Part shown: piece by piece, positions 51,101-59,050 of the stretch
Layout of the letters: each line of letters starts with the position of its first letter
Numbering within the stretch: the first letter of the stretch is position 1
NCBI GenBank assembly: GCA_016934635.1
Contig: JAFGSK010000025.1
Span: forward strand, 1-64,000
Length of the DNA: 64,000 nt
Reading direction: 5' to 3'
From: Caldifarciminota bacterium
Lineage (GTDB): Bacteria; Hydrothermota; Tepidihabitantia; B3-TA06
The notes under the pieces: model-generated
What the model was told of the DNA's origin: nothing
Seen by the model: the letters and a program-made list of their open reading frames with translations, nothing else
Database searches by the model: none
Made by a program: the position numbers and the translations under genes

Positions 51101-54100
51101 CTACGAGACCACTGGGTAATGCATTGACCGATTATATCATTCAAACTCGCGAATCGCTGTTGATAAAGCGGGATGTGATCGAAGTATGCAAAAAACTGGG
51201 AATCGAAATGGTCGTGATAGGTGAATCTCCCCTTTGCTGGCTCGGCGTGCCGATGGTTTCACAGGATAAGGTCATCGGGGTGATTGCTGTACAGAGCACG
51301 CAGAGACCTGAAGTTTTCGACGAAGATCACGAGCGTCTACTGGAATCGGTGGCCAACCAGGCGGCAGGAACGGTGGCAAACGCCAGGGCTTACACGATGC
51401 TTGAAAGACACGGTGGGGAGTTGAGGACTCTTTTTGAAACGGCTTCAGCTGTAGCTTCAGTTCTGGATGAAAAGGAGGTCGCTTCCTTGATCGCCCACAA
51501 GGCAACCGAACTTATAGGTGCATCAGGCTGTACCGTCTACCGATACGAAGAGCTGGCAAACGAATTAGTGGCGCAGACAACGACGCTGAAGGATGGAAGG
51601 GATGAGATACTTGCACATCGCGTAAAGCCGGGCGAGGGAATAACGGGCAAGGCCGCTTCGGAAAGAAAAGAGATCCTAGCAAACCACGTCCACAAAGACC
51701 CCAAGTCGTACCGCATACCGGGAACAAAGGAACTTCCTACATGTCTTATGTCGGTACCACTCATCTCCCACGGCAAACTCCTCGGTGTAATGACGCTTTC
51801 GCGTTTCACGGACGAAGGTTTTGAGGCTCATGATCTCGAGCTTTTCACACTTTTTGCCGCCCAGGTTGCAGATGCCGCGGCCAACTCAAGACTCTTTGCA
51901 AGGCTAAAGGAGTTGAACGAAAACCTTGAGCGTCGGAGTGAGGAGCTCGGAACCCTGTTTAAGACTTCGACCGAACTATCTTCAACCCTTGATGAAGACG
52001 AGGTAGCCAAGCTTATAGCACAAAAGTCAACCGAACTTATCGGCGCTGACGGTTGTACGGTTTACCGCTACGACGCAGCCCAGGAACTCCTTGTACCCCA
52101 GATATCGACCAACAGAAAGAACCGCGAACAGGTAATGAGCTTCAGGTTGAAACTTGGTCAGGGTGTAACCGGTACTGCAGCCAAGGACCGCAGACCCTTG
52201 ATGAAAAATCACGTCCACCTTACCGGTTCGTCAGCACACGTTCCAGGAACAAAAAAGGAACCGACATGTCTTTTGTCAGCACCATTGATATCCAAGGGCG
52301 AACTGATGGGTGCGATGACCTTGACGAGGCTTTCAGAGAAGGAGTTTTCAGAACACGATCTGCAGCTCTTTACCCTTTTCGCCCGCCAGGCTGCAGAAAC
52401 ATTTGCCAACAGTCGTCTGTTCGGTCGGCTGAAAGAGCTGAAGGACAACCTCGAGAAACGAAGTGAGGAACTCAAGACGCTGTTCGATACGTCAACCGAG
52501 CTCTCATCTACCCTGGATGAAAACCAGGTCGCAAAGATCATTGCCGAACGTGCAAAGAGTCTGATTCCTTCATCGGGGTGTACTTTCTATCGTTACGACA
52601 GCGAGGAGGAAAAACTCGTACCTACGGCAACCACTGTTAAGGAAGAAGCAGGACAGAGGATGGTACACAAGATATCACTCGGTGAAGGTGTATCGGGAAG
52701 ATCGGCAGAACTCAAAAAGCCTCTTTTAGAAAACAAGGTTCATCTGAACCCGAAGGCACCACGCATACCGGGTACCGATGAGGTTCATACCAATATCATT
52801 GCAATACCTTTGATGGCCCGCGATGAACTGCTGGGCGACATGACGATAACTAGACTGTACGACGAGGATTTTACAACTCACGACCTGCAGATTGCTACGC
52901 TTTTTGCAAGGCAGGCAGAACAGGCGGTCGCCAATTCTCGACTTTTCAGCCAACTCAAGGAACTGAACGAGGATCTTGAATGTCGTAGCCAGGAGCTTGA
53001 GAATCTGATACGCGTCAGTACAGGGGTTTCGTCCACTCTTGACGAGGAGGAGATGGCGACATATATATCCTCCAAGGCAAAGGAGCTTATTCCATCCACC
53101 GGATGTACCTTTTACAGTTTCAACTCCGCAACCGGCAAGCTCGTACCGATGACTACTACGGTTATGGAAGAGTACGAGGAGCGGATGGCCTACAACGTAC
53201 CTTTAGGTGAAGGGATAACAGGGACGGCTGCCCGAGACAGGCAGACCATTATGGCAAACCGGGTTGACCTTTCCCCAGATGCGGTGTGCGTCCCTGGCAC
53301 CGAGAACCTGCCCACGTCGATTATCTCATCCCCACTCGAGGCACGCGGGGAGCTAATCGGTGCATTGACGCTTGTAAGGATTTCTGAAGAAACATACTCA
53401 GATCACGACAAACAGATATTCTCGCTCTTCACTCGTCAGGTTGCCGAGGCCTTTGCCAATTGTCGGCTTTTCTCACAAATGCGGGATTTCTCAGAGGCAC
53501 TGGAACAGAAGGTATCAGAACGTACACGAGAACTGGAGCGGGCAAAATTCAAACTCGAGGATGTTCACGCCGAGTATAAGGATAGGGTCAAATCGAGACT
53601 CGAAACAATTGCACCTATCCTTGAGAAGGTTGGGAAGGGGGATTTTTCAGAGACTATCCCTATGCCTGAGAAGGCTGACGAGTTTACAGATTTATTCCGC
53701 AATCTCAATCTAATGATATTCGACATGCAGAACCTGGTTGATGAAAACTTGTCCAAGGCCGATGAGCTGCAGAGGTTGAACGAGGACTTGGAGGCCCAGG
53801 TAGCCGAGCGTACACTTGACCTCGAGTCGGCTCACGAGCAATTGAAGGTAATTCACGCCGCTTACAGGGACAGGGTAAACGGTTACCTTGCGATGTTGAG
53901 TCCGGTACTTGAGAAGGTCGGGAGATGGGATTTCAGTCAGTCTCTGCCGGCTGAGGAGATAACCGACGAGTTCAAGGATTTGTTCGATGGTTTGAACAGG
54001 ATGATCGAGAACCTGCGGTTTATGGTAGACGAAAACAACCGGCGAAGCGAGGCTCTCAAGACCTTGCTCGATACAAACACCGAGGTGTCAATTTTGCTCG

Positions 54101-56532
54101 ATGAAAGCAAGGTTACCGAGGTGGTTGTCAAACGTGCCAAGGAGCTTTTTCATGCCGACGCTTGTACCGTGTATAAATACGACCCCCAGGCGAACAATCT
54201 TATCCCTCAGATTACGACCTTTACAGATATGAGAGATGAGGTTCTTTCCCGTAAAATCCCTATGGGTGAAGGAATAACCGGAAGGGTTGCTGCAGTTAGA
54301 GAGTCCATCTGTGAAAGCAAGATAAAAAGCGACATACTGGAGTTCCCGAAAGAGGTTACTAAAGGCAAACCAGTATCAATGATGGCAGCTCCGATGGTTT
54401 CACAAGGGGAATTGATAGGCGTGATGAGTTTGGTCAGATTCGGAGAAGATGGTTTCCTTGCTCATCGTGATATGGAGTTGTTTCAGCTTTTTGCTCTGCA
54501 GGTCGCCGATGCGGCTGCCAACAGTCGACTGTTCGAGAAGCTGAATGATCTGAATGAAAAACTTGAGTCGAAAGTGGCACAGCGAACCGCAGAACTCGAG
54601 GTCGCCAACAAGAAACTCAAGGAGGTTCACGACTCCTATCAGGAGCGTGTACGTCAAAGGCTTTCAACAATAGCACCTGTCATGGAGAAGGTTTCACTGG
54701 GCGACTTCAGCGAGAATATACCTGTCCACGAAACTGAAGACGAGTTTACCGAACTCTTCGTCGGTTTGAACCTGATGATCGACGATCTGCGGTTCATGTT
54801 CGATGAGAATCGCCGCCGCAGTGAGGAACTCAAGGATCTTAACGAAGACCTCAAGAGTCGAAGCGAGGAACTGCGCGAGAGGGAACAACTTTACCGTACA
54901 CTCGTTCAGACCGCACAGGAGGCGATTACCCTTGCCGACGATGAAGAGAACATCATCTTTGCCAATCCAGCTCTCGGAGACCTTCTGGGATATGATCCCT
55001 CTGACCTAGTAGGAATGACTCTTTTGGATTTCATGCCCGAAGAGGAGCGCGATTTCGTACGTGCCCAGACAAGTCTAAGACATAAGGGAGAAACTTCCCG
55101 GTATGAGCTGACACTTATTCACAAGGAAGGTATCAAGCGTAACGTTCTGGTTACCGCAGCTCCTATCTATGATGCGGATGGTAACTATACCGCTTCCATG
55201 GGTATCTTGACCGATATCACGGATCGCAAGCGCTCCGAGCAGGAACGCCAAACTCTGCTTGAGACAACGACCGAAGTGGCAGCCACCCTTGATGAGGTTA
55301 AGGTTTCTGGTCTAATTGCTCAAAGGGCAAAGGACCTTATCAAAGCAGACAGATGTACAATATACAAGTACGATAGCCAGAACGAGATTCTGGTTCCCCA
55401 GACAACTACAGCAAAGAGCCGAGATCGTAAGAAGGTCCTGAGTTACAGTATCGGGCTAGGTGAGGGTGTTACTGGGAAGGCCGCCTCCGAACGCAAACCT
55501 ATCCTTGCCAACAACGTTCATACCGACCCCGATGCTTCGCGTATCCCCGGAACCCCGGAAAGGCCAACCTGTCTGCTTTGTACTCCCCTTATCTCGAAGG
55601 GAGAACTCCTTGGGGTAATGACTCTTACCCGTCTGTCGGAGAATGAGTTTGAAGACCACGATTTGGAACTTTTAACACTCCTTGCCGGGCAGGTTGCAGA
55701 CGCAATGGCCAACAGCCGTCTGCACGGTCAACTCCGCGAACTCAACGAGAACCTCGAAGAGATGGTCGCCAGACGTACGGCAGAGCTTGAGGAATCCAAC
55801 CGCAAAACGAAAGCCTTTGCGAGAGAACTGGAGGAGGTGATTTACGTCACCAGTCACGATTTGAAAACCCCTCTGCGCGCGATATCCGGGTTCAGTCAGT
55901 TCCTTTTTGAGGATTACAATCAGAAGCTTGATGCCAAAGCCCAGCTTTACCTGACTCGACTAATCGATTCGACCAAGAGGATGGAAAGACTTCTGGATGA
56001 TCTTCTCAATATTTCAGCAATCAGCAGAAGCAAGGAAGCCTTTGAGACTATACCTGCAGGTGAGCTTATCAAGGAGGCTGTATTGATGGTCGATACCGGA
56101 GAAGATGTAGATATTATATTTGAGCCTGAGGAGTTGCCTACAGTATACTGTGATCGGGCAAAGATAGTCGAAGTTTTTTTCAATCTAATAGGAAACGGAT
56201 TAAAATTCAACAATAAGCCACGCAAAAGGGTAAAGATCTCTGCCCGAAGCAGTGACGGGTTCCACGAATTTACGGTCGAAGATAACGGAATCGGTATTGA
56301 GAAACGTCACTATGAGCGTATATTTAAGATATTTCAGAGACTTCATCAACGGGAGGCCTATGAAGGCACCGGTGTGGGACTTTCTATGGTCAAGAGGGTG
56401 ATTGAAGAACATAACGGCAGGATATGGGTTGAATCTCAGGTAGGAACGGGTACAATATTCCATTTCACGTTGCCGGAGCGCAACGATGGAACAGGAGAGA
56501 ATGCCAAAGAGAAAGGAGCGAGTGATGGCTGA
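45106..56532 (+). CDS. giant soluble histidine kinase: 5 PAS, 15 GAF and 3 HAMP-like modules
   Basis: 3808 residues, TTG start with GAGG, no membrane helix. Order: coiled coil (about 60-105), PAS1 (108-225), PAS2 (228-350), a divergent GAF (355-510), PAS3 (525-640), a second divergent GAF (645-790) and PAS4 (797-905). Then come seven GAF domains of the first kinase's type (about 910-2100) and four GAF domains of a second type with GEGITG and NHVHxDP...IPGT motifs (about 2103-2800). After these are HAMP-like modules near 2818 and 2916, a GAF at 2981, HAMP-like 3 near 3175, PAS5 near 3258 and the last GAF near 3378. His3584 (TSHDLKTPLR) and an ATPase domain (NGLKFN, DNGIGIEKRHYERIFKIFQRL, GTGVGLSMVKR) close the protein. 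It probably integrates many cytoplasmic signals. Confidence 0.93.
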   Translation: MAGKAKKPQSIASRRERSTSSTRSQVRDNIQSFDNLLASISSGKSYDKGELERIAGKTGQLRRLVDAFIQRETELEDKIKTERKRSEKLRKKVAGLENLERSDREILYKELFEQAHDAIFIENEAEEIVEVNKRASELTGYTRSQLLQMRTRDLQTDEFKKGKTLEVYSTDKPSEAEVLETVIVNRNGSEIPVHLTLAPLKFDERKLVLSIVREISDIKRAEEALAERERLYRTLVNTAQDAIIHADEAENILFANPAAAELLGVDSEKLVGRSFYDFLSPEESKILVDQSKRRMKGETSRYELGLKCKDGSRRDVLVTAAPIYDSAGKVTSSMGVLTDITERKRALKILEREHKAFRIIAEASVQGADIPDVCTRIVSGLTEALGFDAGTFRSYEGETLRLEASFGLTAKEEELAAEPQSVKDNRFVAALTARTKKPIIVSDASKEKSLEPFTERLGKFKERSLISWPVTGSKGHLLGVLHFWAKSRKNISAGDTDFFERIAGMFANVLERRITEDALKGSEEKHRTLIMSIRSPVVALTEDAGVLYCNDSFAGLFHRKAEKIEGRNFLEVMPGFSETEFYKAYLETLKTAKASEVDALLGSRHFHARIFRTPWGVLLIAEDVTDRKSAEAELERYTRSMEGLYELVKQINLSVDLADMFTRITPLLEDNPGVIAGGIYLIDGASLSLERGFGPSRGFYEKNDTIEVRAKGAAEVLNTRSAVIVSSFAGAEISEVKFKREKGTMVGVSLRSADDLLGAFYMILAGTDDYTLAFMEMLGSEIGTGVKRKLVEDAMRDSEERFRSVYENVPIGMYRTTPDGRIIMANPAMLDMLGCKGFHELAKYDLESGGKYGPQYDRSVFKESIEREERIVGWETVLKKLDGSTITVRENAKVVRDEEGNPLYYEGTLEDITQLSVINEISRAISSTLDVKELYGIIHNQLKRLITADNFYIALYDERTDEVSFPYVFQDGGVQEWATRKAGKGMTEYVIRKGKAQLFAGDKSDAYQKGTELIGKPSESWLGVPMIIRDKVIGVMTVQSFDPDIVYSTKEINLMQTVANQASQAVENARAYSNLEQRLTEVSVFTEIARALGSTLQLDELMKLIYNQTKRIMYADNFYVALYDEEGGRIEFPFYIRDGKKVKTPGRNFGQGLTEHVITTREGLLLSSRNAEKTISAKIKRHTVGEAAQSWLGAPMVSHDQVLGIIAVQSTKDPDLYDENHKRLLSSIANQAAGAVANAKAYSALERKLTEQSVFNEIGIALGSVLELDELLKVIYEQTSRVMDTDQLYISLYDEKTNTIEFPLVTEAGKSVKVPSRKFGNSATEYVITTRKPLLIKRDFSKTIEALGLELILEKGEAEPLCWLGVPMISADKVLGVIVVQNVEREEIFGEDDLHTLTTIASQAAGVVANARAYANQERRLTELSVFAEIARALSATLEPEELMKLLHEQTKRLMDADTFYIASYDEDHGIIEFPYFIEDGKSVEVPSRPFRKGLTEYVIRTGEPFLIQHDDFEEECKKRGVEMVVIGSTPLSWLGVPMIARDKVLGIICTQSIKTSNIYDENDKNVLVSIANQAAGMFSNARAYQALGKELTERSVINQISQAISSTLNVDELYGLIHSQIKRLINAENFYIALYERDTDEVIFPYAFQDGSLQEWGSRRSGKGMTEYVISTGKPQLFQKDSAQEATSRGVEHIGKSSSSWLGVPMKIRNEVIGVMTVQSFDPEITYTERDMELMQLVANQAAQAVENARSYSDLEHSLTELSVFSEVGRALGATLNLDELIEVIYTQTSRVMDTQSFYIALHNEEDNTVEFPLFKASDGQRISLPPRKFGKGLTEYVIGSRKSLLLKENVVEEARKIGVEIKLVGNEAVPQSWLGIPMIFHDKVVGVIGVQNTKEANIYDESHQRLLEAISNQAAGAVVNARSYAQIERRLTELSVINEIGRALGTTFGLEDLLEIIHVQISRIMDTENLYIALYDERSESIEFPFAMDDGKRVSWPTRPLGNALTDYIIQTRESLLIKRDVIEVCKKLGIEMVVIGESPLCWLGVPMVSQDKVIGVIAVQSTQRPEVFDEDHERLLESVANQAAGTVANARAYTMLERHGGELRTLFETASAVASVLDEKEVASLIAHKATELIGASGCTVYRYEELANELVAQTTTLKDGRDEILAHRVKPGEGITGKAASERKEILANHVHKDPKSYRIPGTKELPTCLMSVPLISHGKLLGVMTLSRFTDEGFEAHDLELFTLFAAQVADAAANSRLFARLKELNENLERRSEELGTLFKTSTELSSTLDEDEVAKLIAQKSTELIGADGCTVYRYDAAQELLVPQISTNRKNREQVMSFRLKLGQGVTGTAAKDRRPLMKNHVHLTGSSAHVPGTKKEPTCLLSAPLISKGELMGAMTLTRLSEKEFSEHDLQLFTLFARQAAETFANSRLFGRLKELKDNLEKRSEELKTLFDTSTELSSTLDENQVAKIIAERAKSLIPSSGCTFYRYDSEEEKLVPTATTVKEEAGQRMVHKISLGEGVSGRSAELKKPLLENKVHLNPKAPRIPGTDEVHTNIIAIPLMARDELLGDMTITRLYDEDFTTHDLQIATLFARQAEQAVANSRLFSQLKELNEDLECRSQELENLIRVSTGVSSTLDEEEMATYISSKAKELIPSTGCTFYSFNSATGKLVPMTTTVMEEYEERMAYNVPLGEGITGTAARDRQTIMANRVDLSPDAVCVPGTENLPTSIISSPLEARGELIGALTLVRISEETYSDHDKQIFSLFTRQVAEAFANCRLFSQMRDFSEALEQKVSERTRELERAKFKLEDVHAEYKDRVKSRLETIAPILEKVGKGDFSETIPMPEKADEFTDLFRNLNLMIFDMQNLVDENLSKADELQRLNEDLEAQVAERTLDLESAHEQLKVIHAAYRDRVNGYLAMLSPVLEKVGRWDFSQSLPAEEITDEFKDLFDGLNRMIENLRFMVDENNRRSEALKTLLDTNTEVSILLDESKVTEVVVKRAKELFHADACTVYKYDPQANNLIPQITTFTDMRDEVLSRKIPMGEGITGRVAAVRESICESKIKSDILEFPKEVTKGKPVSMMAAPMVSQGELIGVMSLVRFGEDGFLAHRDMELFQLFALQVADAAANSRLFEKLNDLNEKLESKVAQRTAELEVANKKLKEVHDSYQERVRQRLSTIAPVMEKVSLGDFSENIPVHETEDEFTELFVGLNLMIDDLRFMFDENRRRSEELKDLNEDLKSRSEELREREQLYRTLVQTAQEAITLADDEENIIFANPALGDLLGYDPSDLVGMTLLDFMPEEERDFVRAQTSLRHKGETSRYELTLIHKEGIKRNVLVTAAPIYDADGNYTASMGILTDITDRKRSEQERQTLLETTTEVAATLDEVKVSGLIAQRAKDLIKADRCTIYKYDSQNEILVPQTTTAKSRDRKKVLSYSIGLGEGVTGKAASERKPILANNVHTDPDASRIPGTPERPTCLLCTPLISKGELLGVMTLTRLSENEFEDHDLELLTLLAGQVADAMANSRLHGQLRELNENLEEMVARRTAELEESNRKTKAFARELEEVIYVTSHDLKTPLRAISGFSQFLFEDYNQKLDAKAQLYLTRLIDSTKRMERLLDDLLNISAISRSKEAFETIPAGELIKEAVLMVDTGEDVDIIFEPEELPTVYCDRAKIVEVFFNLIGNGLKFNNKPRKRVKISARSSDGFHEFTVEDNGIGIEKRHYERIFKIFQRLHQREAYEGTGVGLSMVKRVIEEHNGRIWVESQVGTGTIFHFTLPERNDGTGENAKEKGASDG

Positions 56533-56959
56533 AAAGAAGATCAATATCCTTCTTGTCGAAGACGACGAGAACGATATTCTGATAACCAAGAGAGCCTTTA
56601 CTAAACACAACCTCTCCAATCGTCTGTACGTAGTCAGAGACGGTGAAGAAGCCTTGGATTTTATCTACCATAACGGCGAGTATTCGGATGAAGAATCTGC
56701 ACCTCGTCCCGGACTTATTCTTCTCGATATCAATATGCCAAAGATGAACGGTATTGAGGTTCTTCGTAAACTAAAGAGCGACCCGGGATATAAGACTATT
56801 CCGGTTGTTATGCTGACGACTTCCAAAAGGGATCAGGACAAAATCGAGAGCTACAATCTCGGTGTGAATTCTTACATCATCAAGCCGGTCGATTTCAACA
56901 AGTTCGTCGATGCTATTGCTACAATAAACCTTTACTGGGAATTAAATGAGCTCCCATGA
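56525..56959 (+). CDS. stand-alone response regulator (Rcp1-like), second copy
   Basis: 144 residues from ATG 56525, which overlaps the giant kinase stop by 8 nt and has GGAG upstream. Receiver only: VEDDEND, phospho-acceptor Asp68 (LILLDINMPKMNG), MLTTSKRDQD and YIIKPVDF. It closely resembles the regulator at 44657, including the final TINLYWELNELP. Its position directly after the giant kinase makes it the likely cognate partner. It has no DNA-binding or enzymatic output, so it must act by protein interaction or phosphorelay. Confidence 0.93.
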   Translation: MAEKKINILLVEDDENDILITKRAFTKHNLSNRLYVVRDGEEALDFIYHNGEYSDEESAPRPGLILLDINMPKMNGIEVLRKLKSDPGYKTIPVVMLTTSKRDQDKIESYNLGVNSYIIKPVDFNKFVDAIATINLYWELNELP

Positions 56960-58061
56960 GGGCATAGTAGGAGGAGTTGCCGCACCCGTCAATGTCCTTT
57001 TAGTAGAGGACAACGAATACGACCAGATGGCGTTCAACCGCATGGTCAAACAACGGGAACTGGATTACACGATCGTAACCGCTGCAACAGGATCAGACGG
57101 GCTTGCCGAACTGGAGAAGGGATCCTATGACATCGTAATCCTCGATTTCCTTCTCATAGACATGGATGGTCTTGAGTTTCTGAAGGAGATGCGGGATAAA
57201 GACGTAGATACCCCTGTCATTTTTCTGACAGGACAAGGTTCGGAGAAGGTCGCGGTCGCGGCGATGAAACTCGGCGCCTACGATTACCTGACCAAAACAT
57301 CGGATATGAGTCATCTTGCTCAGCTCCCTTCAACCATAACTCAGGCCATCGATCAATATCGGTTACGTAAGGAACGAGAAGAGATCGAAAGGATGCGTTC
57401 CGATTTCATCGCCATGCTCACTCACGATTTGAAGAACCCGCTGGCCACTATAATCTCCGCCGCGGAATTCCTGAGCGAGGCTGAGGGCTTCGACGATCGT
57501 CAGAAGCGTATGGTTACACTTATTGAGAGTGCGTCCAAGGATATGCTCGACCTGGTTGAGAATTTCCTCATGGTTTCCAAAATAGAGGCCGGACGCCTGG
57601 AACAGGCCAAGGAGCCGGTAAACATCAACGAGGTGCTGGTCAGGGTACATAACATGAATAAACTACTTGCCGAAAACAAAGGGGTCAAATTTGAAACAGA
57701 CCTTACCCAGAACCTGCACTCAATTAAATGCAATCCCACACAGATGTTCAGGGTTTTTTCCAATCTGGTGGGTAATGCCTTAAAGTTCACCGCTTCAGGT
57801 AAGAAGGTGATTATTCATAGTGAAGGCGACGAACGCGAGGTGAGGGTCATTGTGAAGGACGAAGGCATAGGCATTGCATCCGATCTTCTGCCTTATATCT
57901 TTGATAAGTACAAACGCAGCGCGGGAGATGCAAACCCGAAGGGAATAGGGTTGGGGCTTTATATCGTTAAGATGATAGTGGAGTCGCTTGACGGCCAGGT
58001 ACAGGTGGCAAGTGAATTGGGAAAAGGCACCACATTCACCATATATCTGCCGGTTACCTAG
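56946..58061 (+). CDS. response regulator-histidine kinase hybrid (REC-HisKA-HATPase)
   Basis: 371 residues. The receiver domain is at about 15-135 (LLVEDNEYDQ, phospho-acceptor Asp67 in VILDFLLIDMDG, Lys117 in YLTKTSD). A helix follows, then a dimerisation domain with His160 (FIAMLTHDLKNPLATI) and an ATPase domain (NLVGNALKFT, DEGIGIASDLLPYIFDKYKR, GIGLGLYIVK). A receiver at the N-terminus suggests that phosphorylation by an upstream kinase switches this kinase. It overlaps the regulator gene by 14 nt, so the five genes are one coupled unit. It ends 8 nt inside the convergent EamA gene. The output target is not encoded nearby. Confidence 0.92.
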   Translation: MSSHEGIVGGVAAPVNVLLVEDNEYDQMAFNRMVKQRELDYTIVTAATGSDGLAELEKGSYDIVILDFLLIDMDGLEFLKEMRDKDVDTPVIFLTGQGSEKVAVAAMKLGAYDYLTKTSDMSHLAQLPSTITQAIDQYRLRKEREEIERMRSDFIAMLTHDLKNPLATIISAAEFLSEAEGFDDRQKRMVTLIESASKDMLDLVENFLMVSKIEAGRLEQAKEPVNINEVLVRVHNMNKLLAENKGVKFETDLTQNLHSIKCNPTQMFRVFSNLVGNALKFTASGKKVIIHSEGDEREVRVIVKDEGIGIASDLLPYIFDKYKRSAGDANPKGIGLGLYIVKMIVESLDGQVQVASELGKGTTFTIYLPVT

Positions 58062-58977
58062 GGAAAAGCATCAGTAAGGCGACACCCGCCAAAGTAACCA
58101 CCGAACCAACAATCGCAATCGGAGTGATTTTTTCTTTATAGATTATCCTGGAGGCGGGAACGAGCAAGAGCGGAGAGATGGAAATCAGGGTGGATGCAAT
58201 CCCGACCTTCGTATATTTCAAGGCTGTGAACATTAACAATGTCCCCATGATAAGTCCGATTACGGTCCCCAAGACAACAAAGAGCATGGCCTTAGGATTT
58301 TTGGCCGATTGAATTACTTTTCTTGTCTTCCCAATCACAAGGGTAGTTAGACTCACCGCCAGGCCTGCCACCAAGACCCTCACCATGGTCGCATTAACCG
58401 ACATCAACAGGATATCCAGCAGCCTTATGTCTTCGCAGGCTGTCGGCAGAAGTTCCATACCCACATCACCCAGAACCATGCCCAGACCCTGACCTAACGC
58501 GGCAAGGACGGAGTAAACAACGCCTATTATTAATGTTCTTCTTTCCAGATGTCGGTTGCTCTTCTTGTTAAGAACCACCATCATTATCCCTCCAACCGTA
58601 AGGACGATTCCTCCCACAGCCCAAAGGCTTAGGGTTTCAGCGAGAAATATCCAGGCGATTATTGCCGCGAATACCGGACTCAAAGACATAACGAGCATGA
58701 CGATGCGCGGACCTATCTTACCCAGGGCGGCGAAAAGAAACCAGTCTCCTACGGCAAGTGCTATTATTCCTGATATCCCGAGCCAAAACCAGGCACCCAA
58801 CCCGAAGTTGAATCTTCCTCCCAGGACAAGATGCAAGCCTACGAGAATAACCGAAGCCAGAATTAACCGCAACAAGCTTACAGAAAGGGCATCTATCCTC
58901 TTGGCTCCTTCGGCAAAGAACACGGCATTAGCCGCCCAAAGTACAGCCGTACCCAGGGCCGTAAATATACCTAACAC
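58054..58977 (-). CDS. EamA/DMT-family transporter
   Basis: 307 residues with ten hydrophobic helices in two homologous halves, the EamA arrangement: LGTAVLWAANAVFFAEGAKRIDALSVSLLRL in the first half, and ALKYTKVGIASTLISISPLLLVPASRIIYKEKIT in the second. GTG start with GGAG upstream. It is convergent with the signalling cluster, the stop codons overlapping by 8 bases. Drug/metabolite exporters of this fold move small polar metabolites; the substrate cannot be told. Confidence 0.9.
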   Translation of the reverse strand: MLGIFTALGTAVLWAANAVFFAEGAKRIDALSVSLLRLILASVILVGLHLVLGGRFNFGLGAWFWLGISGIIALAVGDWFLFAALGKIGPRIVMLVMSLSPVFAAIIAWIFLAETLSLWAVGGIVLTVGGIMMVVLNKKSNRHLERRTLIIGVVYSVLAALGQGLGMVLGDVGMELLPTACEDIRLLDILLMSVNATMVRVLVAGLAVSLTTLVIGKTRKVIQSAKNPKAMLFVVLGTVIGLIMGTLLMFTALKYTKVGIASTLISISPLLLVPASRIIYKEKITPIAIVGSVVTLAGVALLMLFPR

Positions 58978-59026
58978 TCAATTACTCCTGTCATGGGTAG
59001 GCCCTCTTCACGACATCCGTCTGGAA

Positions 59027-59042
59027 CCCAGGTGAACCTGGG
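59027..59042. repeat. perfect palindrome between protease and EamA genes
   Basis: CCCAGGT/ACCTGGG with loop GA, followed on the plus strand by a run of six T a few bases later. Both flanking genes are read on the minus strand, so it is not an obvious terminator for them. It fits the dispersed palindrome family. Confidence 0.6.
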
Positions 59043-59050
59043 CAGCTTTT

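Noticed and set aside
59027-59050. Intrinsic terminator on the plus strand
   Set aside because: The hairpin and T-run fit a terminator, but no plus-strand gene ends nearby; the signalling cluster ends almost 1 kb earlier.
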